Virus record (IMG/VR): IMGVR_UViG_3300035162_003488
Span: 1-29,534 of that record
Strand: one strand, 5' to 3'
From: a virus
DNA: 29,534 nucleotides
Position 1 is the first letter of the stretch, and each line of letters starts with the position of its first letter. The notes under the pieces were generated by a model that did not search any database, was not told where the DNA came from, and saw only the letters and a list, made by a program, of their open reading frames with translations. The translations under genes and the position numbers were made by a program. Positions 1-7,806 of the stretch are shown here, one piece after another.

Positions 1-491
1 TACCACCTTGTCATTGGGCATTTGAGTTATATACAGAGGAATTGACTAACGATGAGTTTTGTGAATACCACTCCCACGAATTATGGCAAGACATTGCAGC
101 GTATTGCCCTAAAGACAATACATTTGAAGAATATGCAAATGAAGCGGGGTTTGCTACAAGAAGATTACATCTTAAATGGCATCAAAGATCAGTAGATAGT
201 CTACTTGGTTGCCCATATAATATAGCAAGTTACGCACTATTACTTCATATGTTTGCACAACAAACTAATATGGTACCTGGTACATTAGTTGGTGATTTAA
301 CAAACGTACATATTTACGACAACCATATGGAATACGTAAAGAAACAACTGGGTCGTGATAGTAACAAATATTCAACACCAACCCTAAAATTAAAAAAGGC
401 AAAAGACATATTCAGTTATACTTATGAAGATTTTGAAATAATTGATTATGAAACATACCCAAATTGGAAAAACGTACCAATAGCAATTTAA
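1..491 (+). CDS. thyA: Thymidylate synthase, C-terminal part (5' end outside window)
   Basis: The enzyme makes dTMP from dUMP with methylene-tetrahydrofolate, supplying thymidine for phage DNA synthesis. The reading frame is already open at base 3 and starts with PPCHW, the motif around the catalytic cysteine (codon 9-11), so the gene begins upstream of the window; the TTG at 42 is an internal codon, not a start. Family hallmarks follow: QRSVDSLLG (phosphate-binding Arg-Ser and Asp), PYNIASYALLLHM, and the VHIYDNH motif, then a normal C-terminus ending PIAI. The Asn in PYNIASYA is the residue that selects uracil; T4-type dCMP hydroxymethylases carry Asp there, so this reads as a true thymidylate synthase. 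What is left is roughly the C-terminal 60% of the usual length. Confidence 0.95.
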   Translation, partial: PPCHWAFELYTEELTNDEFCEYHSHELWQDIAAYCPKDNTFEEYANEAGFATRRLHLKWHQRSVDSLLGCPYNIASYALLLHMFAQQTNMVPGTLVGDLTNVHIYDNHMEYVKKQLGRDSNKYSTPTLKLKKAKDIFSYTYEDFEIIDYETYPNWKNVPIAI

Positions 492-511
492 TTATGAAAT
501 TACAAATATAA

Positions 512-895
512 ATGATAAAATTATTCTACATATTATTATTCCTAATACCTTTCACAAGTTATTCGCAAGAAACTGTCATCTATTCTGATACATTACATTG
601 TTATGGTAGTTGTTTAGATGAGTGTGATAGTGTTAAAACATATATAGAGGTAATTCAGTTTAATGATTATAGTGGTGGTTATATCCACATTAATATATAC
701 CCTGATAGTAGTAGGTTTGATGGTTGTCGGAATATGGATATTAAAAAATGGAATTGTGGTGATGCGGTAATGTATATCGTACCCTGGAAAAATGAATGGG
801 GGGTTAAATCGATATATATTGATGAAGATGGTGTCTACTTTAAACATAAACATAATATTTTTAAGTCACATAGATTTGTTTATCATAATCCGTAG
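512..895 (+). CDS. Small secreted Cys-rich protein, unknown function
   Basis: A 127-aa protein with a clear N-terminal signal peptide: Lys-3, a hydrophobic core at residues 4-15, then SYSQE, with signal peptidase I cleavage likely near residues 18-19. This ending is common in Bacteroidota exported proteins. The mature part has five cysteines (30, 34, 38, 72, 82), three of them in a CxxxCxxxC cluster, which suggests disulphides or metal binding in the periplasm. No lipobox cysteine follows the hydrophobic core, so a lipoprotein is unlikely. It lies 20 bases after thyA and just before a likely late promoter. I do not recognise the family. Roles such as superinfection exclusion or envelope modification are possible but are only inferred from the export signal. 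Confidence 0.75.
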   Translation: MIKLFYILLFLIPFTSYSQETVIYSDTLHCYGSCLDECDSVKTYIEVIQFNDYSGGYIHINIYPDSSRFDGCRNMDIKKWNCGDAVMYIVPWKNEWGVKSIYIDEDGVYFKHKHNIFKSHRFVYHNP

Positions 896-911
896 TATTT
901 ATTAAGAAAAT
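896..911 (+). promoter_or_regulatory. Putative late promoter (TATTTATTAAGAAAAT)
   Basis: TATTTATTAAGAAAATAA starts 21 bases before the ATG at 917. The same 18-mer occurs before the next gene at 1704. It belongs to the recurrent pre-gene motif described in the findings. There is no recognisable -35 element, as in T4 late promoters. Confidence 0.55.
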
Positions 912-916
912 AATTT

Positions 917-1681
917 ATGGATTTAAAGAGAGCAACAGAGGAAGTGATATCAGAGGTGACAAACCCGGAGGATATTGACTTATCATCTTTTAAAGTCAGA
1001 GACACTCTTAACCCAAAAATATTTGAATCGGATCAGAAACTTAATGATAAAATCAGATCAAGGTTACTGATGATTGCCGATGATTTCTTTGAAACATTAG
1101 ATATCTCTTGGGTAGATGTGGAAGATGTTACACTTACAGGTAGTTTATCAAACTATAATTGGTCAAAATTCTCTGATGTAGATTTACATATTTTACTTAA
1201 TTACGAAGATATAGATGAAAATAGTGAACTAGTTTCAGAATATCTTATGGCTAAAAAGAATATATGGAATGAAAAACATAGTATCACGATCAAAGGATAT
1301 GATGTAGAGGTATACGCTCAAAATATTTCTGAGGAACACATTTCAACAGGGGTATATTCGATATTATGGGATGACTGGTTAGTAAAACCAAAAAAGAGTG
1401 TTGTAAATATTGATGCTAAAAAAGTAAGACAAAAAGCTTCTACTATAATTGATGGTTATGATACCTTATTAATAACTTTTGGTGAGAATGAATATGATAA
1501 AGTTATTAGAAGAATTCAGAACTTAAAAACAAAGATTAAAAAATTAAGGCAAACTGGTTTAGATAGGGAAGGTGAGTACTCTTATGAGAATATTACCTTT
1601 AAAGTATTGCGAAGAGTTGGGTTGTTAGAAAAATTATCAGATTTAGAAACGTTAGCTTATGATAAATCTTTATCATTATAA
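917..1681 (+). CDS. Nucleotidyltransferase-fold protein (pol beta superfamily)
   Basis: A 254-aa protein with the minimal nucleotidyltransferase signature: LTGSLSNYNW (Gly75-Ser76) followed by FSDVDLHIL (Asp87 and Asp89, the metal-binding pair), with a candidate third carboxylate in YDVEVY (Asp129/Glu131). Such proteins transfer a nucleotide to RNA, protein or a small molecule; the substrate here is unknown. The C-terminal half (about 165-254) is helical and Lys/Arg-rich (KTKIKKLRQ), which could bind nucleic acid. Genes of this fold occur in other T4-like phages, usually unassigned. It sits directly after a putative late promoter, so late expression is likely. It is not a kanamycin- or CCA-type enzyme as far as can be seen. 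Confidence 0.75.
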   Translation: MDLKRATEEVISEVTNPEDIDLSSFKVRDTLNPKIFESDQKLNDKIRSRLLMIADDFFETLDISWVDVEDVTLTGSLSNYNWSKFSDVDLHILLNYEDIDENSELVSEYLMAKKNIWNEKHSITIKGYDVEVYAQNISEEHISTGVYSILWDDWLVKPKKSVVNIDAKKVRQKASTIIDGYDTLLITFGENEYDKVIRRIQNLKTKIKKLRQTGLDREGEYSYENITFKVLRRVGLLEKLSDLETLAYDKSLSL

Positions 1682-1703
1682 TGTTTTTTTAATGATATCA
1701 TAA

Positions 1704-1719
1704 TATTTATTAAGAAAAT
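1704..1719 (+). promoter_or_regulatory. Putative late promoter (TATTTATTAAGAAAAT)
   Basis: Same 18-mer as at 896, starting 21 bases before the ATG at 1725; both copies therefore sit at exactly the same distance from their start codons. Confidence 0.6.
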
Positions 1720-1724
1720 AAGAC

Positions 1725-2036
1725 ATGAATACATTTCAAAACGGAACATTCGGTGTTATACATAGTAGTACAAACTATGATTTCACTAATAATATATACA
1801 GTGCTATTTATGTGTTAGCCACTGGTTCAGAAACTATAAATGGTACATCATTTACAACCACAGTTGCAGGTGAAACAATCCCAATTATAGTTAAAGACGC
1901 AGGAACAACAGTAAGTGCTAGGATTTTACTTTTAGGGAACCCTAAACCAACTGGGTTAGATAAAACAGGAAAAATAAGTGGTACAACTTATCAATTCATT
2001 GATATTAAAACTGGTTTACCAACACAACAATCATAA
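1725..2036 (+). CDS. Small probable virion protein, unknown
   Basis: A 103-aa protein rich in Thr, Ser, Gly and Ile with alternating hydrophobic residues, predicted mostly beta. It has no signal peptide, no charged clusters and no catalytic motif. The composition (for example TSFTTTVAGETIPIIVK) is like small head-decoration or fibre-tip proteins of phages. It is preceded by its own late-type promoter motif and followed, 25 bases on, by the acidic protein at 2062. A structural role is inferred only from composition and position; no family is recognised. Confidence 0.6.
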   Translation: MNTFQNGTFGVIHSSTNYDFTNNIYSAIYVLATGSETINGTSFTTTVAGETIPIIVKDAGTTVSARILLLGNPKPTGLDKTGKISGTTYQFIDIKTGLPTQQS

Positions 2037-2061
2037 AGAATAAAAACAAAAACATTATAAA

Positions 2062-3771
2062 ATGGGAAAAAATATAAATCCGAAAAGTTTAAAAGGGAAA
2101 GATAAAGTAGATAGGATTAAAAATCTTATGGGTAGAATGAACACTCTTAATGAGAGTACTTCATTATCCGAATTAGAGTTGGTTAAGAAAGGACCAAATG
2201 GAGTAATATATGGTGTTGTTAGAGAAAACCATAAATACTTTATTAAAACCACAGAAAAAAAATCAGGTAATGTAGTGGCAGAAGATTTTAACTACATTGG
2301 TGGTTTGCAAAATAAATTCGATGAAGCTTATAATTCATATGCTGAAGTTACAAAACAATTAAACTTAAAGTTTGATATGTTAAATGAATCTTTTGGTATT
2401 GAAGAAAACAACAATATTTTTGAAAATGATGGTGTTGCCTTTGATCGTGGTACTGGATTTGGATTTTCAATGGATAAAGAAAATGAAGAAGAGGAAGTTG
2501 TTGATGAACAAGAGTATAAACTTAAAGTAGATGCACCTCAACCTTCTGTTGATCCTGTTGAACCATCTATGGAGGCGCCTGTTGAAGATGAAGTTGATAT
2601 GGGTGGTGAAGAAGATTTCGCTGAAGAACCTGCAATGGATAACATGGGTGGTGAAGAAGATTTAGATGGTGAAGATGAATCTGACCCAACAAAGAAAATA
2701 CAGAAAATGACTGGTAAGATTGGTCAAATGATGAGAGATATGGAAGAAGTAGATACTGATTTAGAAAAGTATGTAATTAATTCTGTAATATCTGCAATGC
2801 ATTTAGATCAATTCTCTGATGAAGATATTGAAGATGTTATTACTAAATTAGAGGGTGAAGATGAAGAAGATGATATGGGTGCTGAAGATGGTGGTGGTGA
2901 ATTACCATTAGAAGAACCATCTATGGAAGGTGAACCTGAAATGGAGGAAGAACCAATCGATGAACCAGAAATGGCTGAAGAAAGTTATAAAATTAAAAAA
3001 GGTGATTTAGTTGAGTCTTTAACTAAAAAAATAGTTAAGAAAAAATTAAGTGAAGATTTTGGTGGTTATGGCAGGATGAAACCTTCATCACCTAAACGTA
3101 GATCAGCTGCAAGAAATTGGAGATATAATAAGAGAAACGAACAAGAAAATATTTTTGTAGATGAAGATTTCGAAATGGGTATGGATACAAAAATGGAAAT
3201 GAGGAGAGATGATTTTGATATGGAAATGTCATCTGATTATATAGATTGTTCTGATTGTGATGGTATGGGTTGTCCTCATTGTGATGGACAAGGGTATCAT
3301 ATGTCTAATGAGTTTGATGGTGACGATATTGCTGATGACTTTATGACGATAGATGGTGAAACTGGTGAATATGGTCCATTTGATAGAGATGGTGATGATA
3401 TAGCTTCATCAGTTGATCAAGATGACGATGGAGATGGATTTCTAGATGAGATGGAAGGTGATGGTTATGGTATGGATGTGTTAAATTCTATATCAGGATC
3501 AATTGATATCGATGGAGATGGGATATCATCTAAAGTAGATAATAGTATGTATGGTGATGGTGAATCTAATGGTTTAGATATTGAATTCTTTAATGATCCA
3601 ATGACTAAACCAAGAACACGTCCAGGTATTGGTGACCCAACAACAACACCCGGTAAGAAAGAAAGAAAGGGACCTTGGACAAAACCTGATAAAAAAGGTA
3701 AACCAAAAGCAATAGATGGTGATGCACCAATAGAAAGAAGATCATTTAGAAAAAAAGGATTTTTTAGGTAA
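2062..3771 (+). CDS. Large acidic head-associated protein with Zn-knuckle and EF-hand-like repeats
   Basis: A 569-aa protein of unusual make-up. Residues 1-115 form a folded N-terminal region with two prohead-protease-like sites (LNE|S at 29-32 and 107-110). Residues 120-310 are Asp/Glu/Pro/Met low complexity with a helical island (about 211-265). Residues 311-360 are basic and begin IKKGDLVESL. Residues 396-407 hold CSDCDGMGCPHC, a DnaJ-like double CxxC probably binding zinc. Residues 441-492 hold three 12-residue EF-hand/TSP3-like loops (starting near 441, 452 and 482; the middle one, DQDDDGDGFLDE, is a complete calcium-loop pattern). The C-terminus (515-569) is Lys/Arg/Pro-rich. It is translationally coupled to the next gene (TAATG). 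Probably an internal or core head protein; no known family is recognised. Confidence 0.7.
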   Translation: MGKNINPKSLKGKDKVDRIKNLMGRMNTLNESTSLSELELVKKGPNGVIYGVVRENHKYFIKTTEKKSGNVVAEDFNYIGGLQNKFDEAYNSYAEVTKQLNLKFDMLNESFGIEENNNIFENDGVAFDRGTGFGFSMDKENEEEEVVDEQEYKLKVDAPQPSVDPVEPSMEAPVEDEVDMGGEEDFAEEPAMDNMGGEEDLDGEDESDPTKKIQKMTGKIGQMMRDMEEVDTDLEKYVINSVISAMHLDQFSDEDIEDVITKLEGEDEEDDMGAEDGGGELPLEEPSMEGEPEMEEEPIDEPEMAEESYKIKKGDLVESLTKKIVKKKLSEDFGGYGRMKPSSPKRRSAARNWRYNKRNEQENIFVDEDFEMGMDTKMEMRRDDFDMEMSSDYIDCSDCDGMGCPHCDGQGYHMSNEFDGDDIADDFMTIDGETGEYGPFDRDGDDIASSVDQDDDGDGFLDEMEGDGYGMDVLNSISGSIDIDGDGISSKVDNSMYGDGESNGLDIEFFNDPMTKPRTRPGIGDPTTTPGKKERKGPWTKPDKKGKPKAIDGDAPIERRSFRKKGFFR

Positions 3772-4169
3772 TGAAATTAATTTATATCAATAAAATTGGT
3801 CAGAATTGGAAAGGGAAATTTGTTTATGAGTTTCTCTTTTCTGACGCAAATTTAAAAGATATAGATGGTGAAGGATGGGATAGTTATCCATCATCAGGTA
3901 ATCCTGAAGCTCCGGAGGATTTTGTTGGTAAAACAGGGTCATTAGTTTCTGAAATGAAATTAGACTTAATCCAAGATAGTGATACTTTCGCTATATGGGA
4001 TGCAATCGATGGAGTTGTCTCAATGGCTTGGGAAAATATGGAAGGTTATGATGAGTATCCTGATAGTAGATTAAATTTCTCCTTTGCTGAAGATATTAAA
4101 TCAGTAGAAGATAAACTATATGAAAAAGATATGGTATTAAATTACGATAAAGAATTATTAAACGTATGA
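3771..4169 (+). CDS. Hypothetical protein, coupled to neighbours
   Basis: A 132-aa acidic protein. Its ATG overlaps the stop of the preceding gene (TAATG) and its own stop overlaps the next start (ATGA at 4166), so three genes are translationally coupled and likely work in one assembly. It reads as a compact alpha/beta protein (MKLIYINKIGQNWKGKFVYEFLF at the N-terminus in two beta strands, then acidic loops and GVVSMAWENMEGY). There is no signal peptide, membrane segment or catalytic motif. Function unknown; a virion or assembly role is inferred from the operon. Confidence 0.65.
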   Translation: MKLIYINKIGQNWKGKFVYEFLFSDANLKDIDGEGWDSYPSSGNPEAPEDFVGKTGSLVSEMKLDLIQDSDTFAIWDAIDGVVSMAWENMEGYDEYPDSRLNFSFAEDIKSVEDKLYEKDMVLNYDKELLNV

Positions 4170-4657
4170 AAAAAATAGTAAAACTTACAGAAAGTGATCT
4201 TAATAGAATTGTTAAGAAAGTTATGAAGGAATCAGTTGAGAATCCTGAAATGAGTGGGTCTTGGGAAAGATCTAAATATGAACCAACACCAAGAGAAGGT
4301 GGTGTTAAAGATGTATTCGGAAAATATGGTGAAGATATGTTACCTAATATCATAAGGTATTTGAGAAAAAATCCTGATGCTATTTTAAGAAGAATGTCTA
4401 AAATGTACCCAGAAATTTATATGAGACACGTACCAGTAGAACCGGATTATAGAGATGATGATGATTATATGTCTAGTTATGGTGATGATGTTTCTATGGA
4501 TGCACCATTGGATGAAGTAGATGAAAAGAATTTTAAAGAATTAACTTACACTAAAAATGATGTTGATAAAGCAGCATCAGACGGTATTGGTATCCAAGCT
4601 AATGGTAGTGTTACACCTACACCTGATGGTGGAATGAAAGTAACAAAAGAACAATAA
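4166..4657 (+). CDS. Unknown head-region protein with N-terminal LTES tag
   Basis: A 163-aa protein. The first 24 residues, with core KLTESDLNRIVKKVMKES, are basic and amphipathic and contain an (L/I)xE|S site at 7-10. They closely match the N-terminus of the otherwise unrelated protein at 13699. By analogy with T4 internal proteins this looks like a capsid-targeting peptide removed by the prohead protease. The body has an acidic middle (YRDDDDYMSSYGDDVSMD) and a C-terminal Gly/Thr-rich tail. It is coupled to the upstream gene through ATGA and followed one base later by the next start. Function otherwise unknown. Confidence 0.7.
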   Translation: MKKIVKLTESDLNRIVKKVMKESVENPEMSGSWERSKYEPTPREGGVKDVFGKYGEDMLPNIIRYLRKNPDAILRRMSKMYPEIYMRHVPVEPDYRDDDDYMSSYGDDVSMDAPLDEVDEKNFKELTYTKNDVDKAASDGIGIQANGSVTPTPDGGMKVTKEQ

Positions 4658-4658
4658 G

Positions 4659-5384
4659 ATGAAAGGTAAGAATAAATCTTTAATGTTGGACAGTAAGAAG
4701 AAGGGTAAGAAAAAGAATCCTCATACTGCGAAATGGAAACGTTGTTTCAAAAAAGTTTCCAAAGAGGAAACAGATGAGACATCAGCAAAGATTTGTACTG
4801 ATTCAGTAGGTTACGAAGAATCTTTTAAAGAAAAAAGTAAACATGAGTCAATAAATGAGAAAAATTTACTATCTTTGATAAAAGAAAAAGAAAACCCTAG
4901 AATGACAAAGAAAGGGTTAATAGAATATATTAAATTATCAAAGAAAAAAGAAGTTATTAAATCTACAAATAAAAAAGGAATGGTTTCAGAAGCATTAGGT
5001 AATAATTTAGGTACGAAATTACGTTATTTCAAAGGTGAAAAAGGTGCAATTACGAAGGTAATGAAGTATTTAGAAATGATTAGACAAAGTGGTTTAGAAA
5101 ATATGCATGGGGCACATCCAATACTTAATTGGGCTCCGGATGATTTACATAGGTATTTATATGGAAAAAGTATGGATCTTGATTCATTAGATGATGACGA
5201 TAGGGATAAAAAGGTTATTGAATATTTGGTAAACCATAAACAAGAAGTAAGAGATATTTTAACTAGGGTAGCACTAAGAAAAGCAGAGGAATTAGGTGAT
5301 CATGAAATGAATACCATACAAAGACATTTTAATCGAGCTTCACTTGAAGCGTTTGAGATTTGGGTGGGGATAATGAGTTTATAA
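4659..5384 (+). CDS. Hypothetical protein with strongly basic N-terminus
   Basis: A 241-aa protein. Residues 1-40 are very Lys-rich (KKKGKKKNPHTAKWKRCF), suiting nucleic-acid or scaffold contact. Residues 60-110 remain charged and include MVSEALG, another (x)SE|A-like site. The C-terminal half (120-241) looks globular and helical, with GAHPILNWAPDDLHRYLYGKS and a final run LEAFEIWVGIMSL. The start lies one base after the stop of the preceding gene, so it is in the same transcript. No family recognised; possibly a DNA-contacting head protein. Confidence 0.65.
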   Translation: MKGKNKSLMLDSKKKGKKKNPHTAKWKRCFKKVSKEETDETSAKICTDSVGYEESFKEKSKHESINEKNLLSLIKEKENPRMTKKGLIEYIKLSKKKEVIKSTNKKGMVSEALGNNLGTKLRYFKGEKGAITKVMKYLEMIRQSGLENMHGAHPILNWAPDDLHRYLYGKSMDLDSLDDDDRDKKVIEYLVNHKQEVRDILTRVALRKAEELGDHEMNTIQRHFNRASLEAFEIWVGIMSL

Positions 5385-5397
5385 AAACAATATAGAA

Positions 5398-6633
5398 ATG
5401 AGTAAGAAAATTAATGTTGGTAAAATAACTAACAAAATATTAAGTGAAAGATACGAAGTTAATAAAGAAGTTCAAAAATTAACTGAATCTATCGAATATG
5501 ATCCAGCACATCCTGAAAGAATGCATCGGGATATTGAGGATAAATTAAGGGCTGATAGTCACCATTTGGGTGGTAATAAATCTTTACCTAAAACTACTGA
5601 TCAGAGACACTATTCAGAAAAACTAGCATCTAAAAGATATAAAGATTTAGTAACTAGTGTAAAAAGGTATTGGGGTGTTGAAACTGTTGATCCTAGAATG
5701 GCAATGCAGGTTATGCAATTGTTACAACAAGTTATGGAATTGGAGAGACCTCACAGAGCTGAATTAGAAAGATTAGCTGTTGATTTAGTTAGAGAGGAAT
5801 TTGATGTTCCTGAAGATCAAGTTGACATTGATGCTAAATTAGTGGATGGACAGATTTCTGATGATGAAATGCAACAATCTGAAGATGAAGAAGAAATGGA
5901 TTTTGAAAGTGAGGTTGACATTGATCGGCTTAACGGAGAAGTCCAAAAAAGAAGAATGTTAAATGCTATTATGCAAGGTGCGGCTAAGAAAGGTCACTAT
6001 ATGTTTCATATGGTTGCTGAACAACTTACAAACATTGAACCGAGATTAGTAGGGTTATATGGTAAATTAATGTCTATGACTGATTTAACTTATTGGATGA
6101 TACCTGAAATGTCTGGCGGTGGTGGCGGTGGTGACATGAAAGGTGGTAAAGAAAAGTTAGATTTAAGTGGTGACAAACCAAAGATTATCGCTGAGGCTTG
6201 GATATTACCAGTATTACTTAACGAATTGATTAAAGGTGTTATGGAATTACTTGCAGCTCATGGGTTACCTGAAGATGAAAGAGAAGCTAACTATGTTATT
6301 GGTAAAGCTGATACGTTAGATTCTGAAATGTGGGATATGAGATTAGGTCCAGTTATATGGGAGAAATTTATTGGGGCTATTGAAGGTAGTGCTTACGATA
6401 TCAAACATTTCCTTTATTATGAAATGGGTCAATTACCACAAGATGAATTTCATACATTTATGAGAGAATTATTGGCTGGTAGTAGTAAAGGAAAACAAAT
6501 GTTAGTCGATATGGCAAATAAAGTACAGGATGATATCAAAGAAAGAGCGTCTGACGATGCTTTAGGTGATGGAGAGGATGACGATGATGATATTGATTTA
6601 GATGATATTGACATCTCTGACTTATTCAAATAA
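5398..6633 (+). CDS. Large probable structural/assembly protein, unknown
   Basis: A 411-aa protein. The N-terminus carries the recurring protease-like sites (ILSE|R at 15-17, LTE|S at 28-31). It then has a helical region (about 85-140), an acidic linker (about 150-175), a helical segment including GAAKKGHYMFHMVAEQL, a Gly6 run with GGGGGGDMKGGKEK (about 239-252), a second globular helical part (AEAWILPVLLNELIKGVMELL), and a highly acidic tail that ends DIDISDLFK. It is the last gene of the 2062-6633 unit and is followed by a good terminator. It has no membrane segment. I do not recognise it; head or neck structural component is the best inference. Confidence 0.65.
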   Translation: MSKKINVGKITNKILSERYEVNKEVQKLTESIEYDPAHPERMHRDIEDKLRADSHHLGGNKSLPKTTDQRHYSEKLASKRYKDLVTSVKRYWGVETVDPRMAMQVMQLLQQVMELERPHRAELERLAVDLVREEFDVPEDQVDIDAKLVDGQISDDEMQQSEDEEEMDFESEVDIDRLNGEVQKRRMLNAIMQGAAKKGHYMFHMVAEQLTNIEPRLVGLYGKLMSMTDLTYWMIPEMSGGGGGGDMKGGKEKLDLSGDKPKIIAEAWILPVLLNELIKGVMELLAAHGLPEDEREANYVIGKADTLDSEMWDMRLGPVIWEKFIGAIEGSAYDIKHFLYYEMGQLPQDEFHTFMRELLAGSSKGKQMLVDMANKVQDDIKERASDDALGDGEDDDDDIDLDDIDISDLFK

Positions 6634-6647
6634 TAGAATATAAAGTT

Positions 6648-6683
6648 AAAAAAAACCCATTATTAATCTAATGGGTTTTTTTA
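6648..6683 (+). terminator. Rho-independent terminator
   Basis: Perfect stem CCCATTA (6656-6662) with TAATGGG (6669-6675), 6-nt loop, followed by seven T and flanked by a matching A-run, so the stem can extend by A-T pairs and may work in both directions. It closes the 2062-6633 gene block. Confidence 0.85.
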
Positions 6684-6695
6684 TGCCCTTTTGTG

Positions 6696-6703
6696 TATTT
6701 ATT
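6696..6703 (+). promoter_or_regulatory. Putative late promoter (TATTTATT)
   Basis: TATTTAT ends 6 bases before the ATG at 6709 and follows directly on a terminator, so a new promoter is needed here. If the motif acts like a -10 box the mRNA would start at or next to the ATG. Confidence 0.45.
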
Positions 6704-6708
6704 GTTAT

Positions 6709-7794
6709 ATGAAATCACTCATAAGAAAATTATTAACCGAAGAAAAACAGAAGAAATCTTTTTACAGTAGATTTAATAAAGGCGGTTTGAAAAAGGCTGT
6801 AGATAAACAAATTGATGCCTATATGGTAGAGATTGGAAGGTTACATAATTTTTATGGTTCAGATATAATTTCAGAAGTGGCACAAAAATGGGCGTTAGAT
6901 TATACCACATCATCTTATTTAATTTTTAAGTATTTAATGGAGAGGGATGAAGATCCTACAACAATCTATAGCATGTCTGATTGGTTATACAAAAGTAATG
7001 ATGTTTTAGATTTTTTAAAATCTAGTGGATATTATGAAAAATACGTTGACATTTATAGTTTTCATGATTTAATCATTGAAGATGGTAAAGTGATATTGGA
7101 TGTTGAATGGATTGATTTTGTGAATTGGTTTGATGAACCAGAAATTGTAGAACAAGCATTAGGTGAAGATTGGGCACAATTTTTTGATTTATGGAGAAAA
7201 GATACCGAGTTTTTGGAGATATGTGAACTTTTAGATGATGACGCTGTGAAACACGTATTAGAAAGGTTAATTGAGGAATACGATGGGAAGGATATATATG
7301 GTCTAAGCCATAGGGAGGAATTTACATACTTACATGGTGATAATGACTTCTTCAATATGAGTGAAAAGGCGGATGAAGTAAGACAAATAACTGACAGATA
7401 TAATTTAAATGTTTTTATAGATGAAAGTGATTTATCACAATCAGAAGTGGTAGATGATATGTATAATGATTATAGTAACGCTTACAATCTTGTTGGTGAA
7501 GATGAAATATTTAAAGAATGTAAATCTGAAATAGAAGGATACTTGGGTAGTAAAGTAATAGAGGCTGAGGTAAAATTTGATATTACCGGAAGAATTAATG
7601 AGTTAATCGATGAATATATAGAAGGGTCTAGTGAAAATCCAACAGATGAACATAGTAGCTTTACTGATATGGTAGGATCATTATTAAGGAGTTATAGTGA
7701 TGTAAATAAATTAAGTACTTCAGACATAAGTTATTTTTACCCTGATGAAAAAAAATTAAAAGAATACTTCTCTGATCTTATTATACAAAGATAA
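6709..7794 (+). CDS. Unknown protein with N-terminal LTE tag, possible internal head protein
   Basis: A 361-aa acidic, helical protein. I chose ATG 6709 over the TTG at 6691 because the latter lies inside the promoter motif and adds only MCIYCY. The N-terminus MKSLIRKLLTEEKQKKS matches the recurring tag: basic/hydrophobic residues then LTE|E at 9-12. The rest is rich in Asp/Glu and aromatic residues (for example WIDFVNWFDEPEIVEQALGE) with no catalytic motif seen. It stands between a terminator and the next motif-driven gene, so it is an independently transcribed accessory gene. T4 internal proteins delivered with DNA are the closest functional analogy; this is inference. Confidence 0.65.
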   Translation: MKSLIRKLLTEEKQKKSFYSRFNKGGLKKAVDKQIDAYMVEIGRLHNFYGSDIISEVAQKWALDYTTSSYLIFKYLMERDEDPTTIYSMSDWLYKSNDVLDFLKSSGYYEKYVDIYSFHDLIIEDGKVILDVEWIDFVNWFDEPEIVEQALGEDWAQFFDLWRKDTEFLEICELLDDDAVKHVLERLIEEYDGKDIYGLSHREEFTYLHGDNDFFNMSEKADEVRQITDRYNLNVFIDESDLSQSEVVDDMYNDYSNAYNLVGEDEIFKECKSEIEGYLGSKVIEAEVKFDITGRINELIDEYIEGSSENPTDEHSSFTDMVGSLLRSYSDVNKLSTSDISYFYPDEKKLKEYFSDLIIQR

Positions 7795-7802
7795 TATTTA
7801 TA
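7795..7802 (+). promoter_or_regulatory. Putative late promoter (TATTTATA)
   Basis: TATTTAT ends 5 bases before the ATG at 7807, and the intervening AGGTA also looks weakly Shine-Dalgarno-like. The motif starts one base after the preceding stop codon. Confidence 0.4.
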
Positions 7803-7806
7803 GGTA

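Noticed and set aside
42-44. TTG as start of a 149-aa protein
   Set aside because: The frame continues upstream to the window edge through the thymidylate synthase active-site motif PPCH, so this is an internal Leu codon.
2580-2960. Repeated GGTGAAGAAGAT-type units as a possible DNA repeat or CRISPR-like array
   Set aside because: Irregular spacing and always in frame as Gly-Glu-Asp codons; this is protein low complexity.
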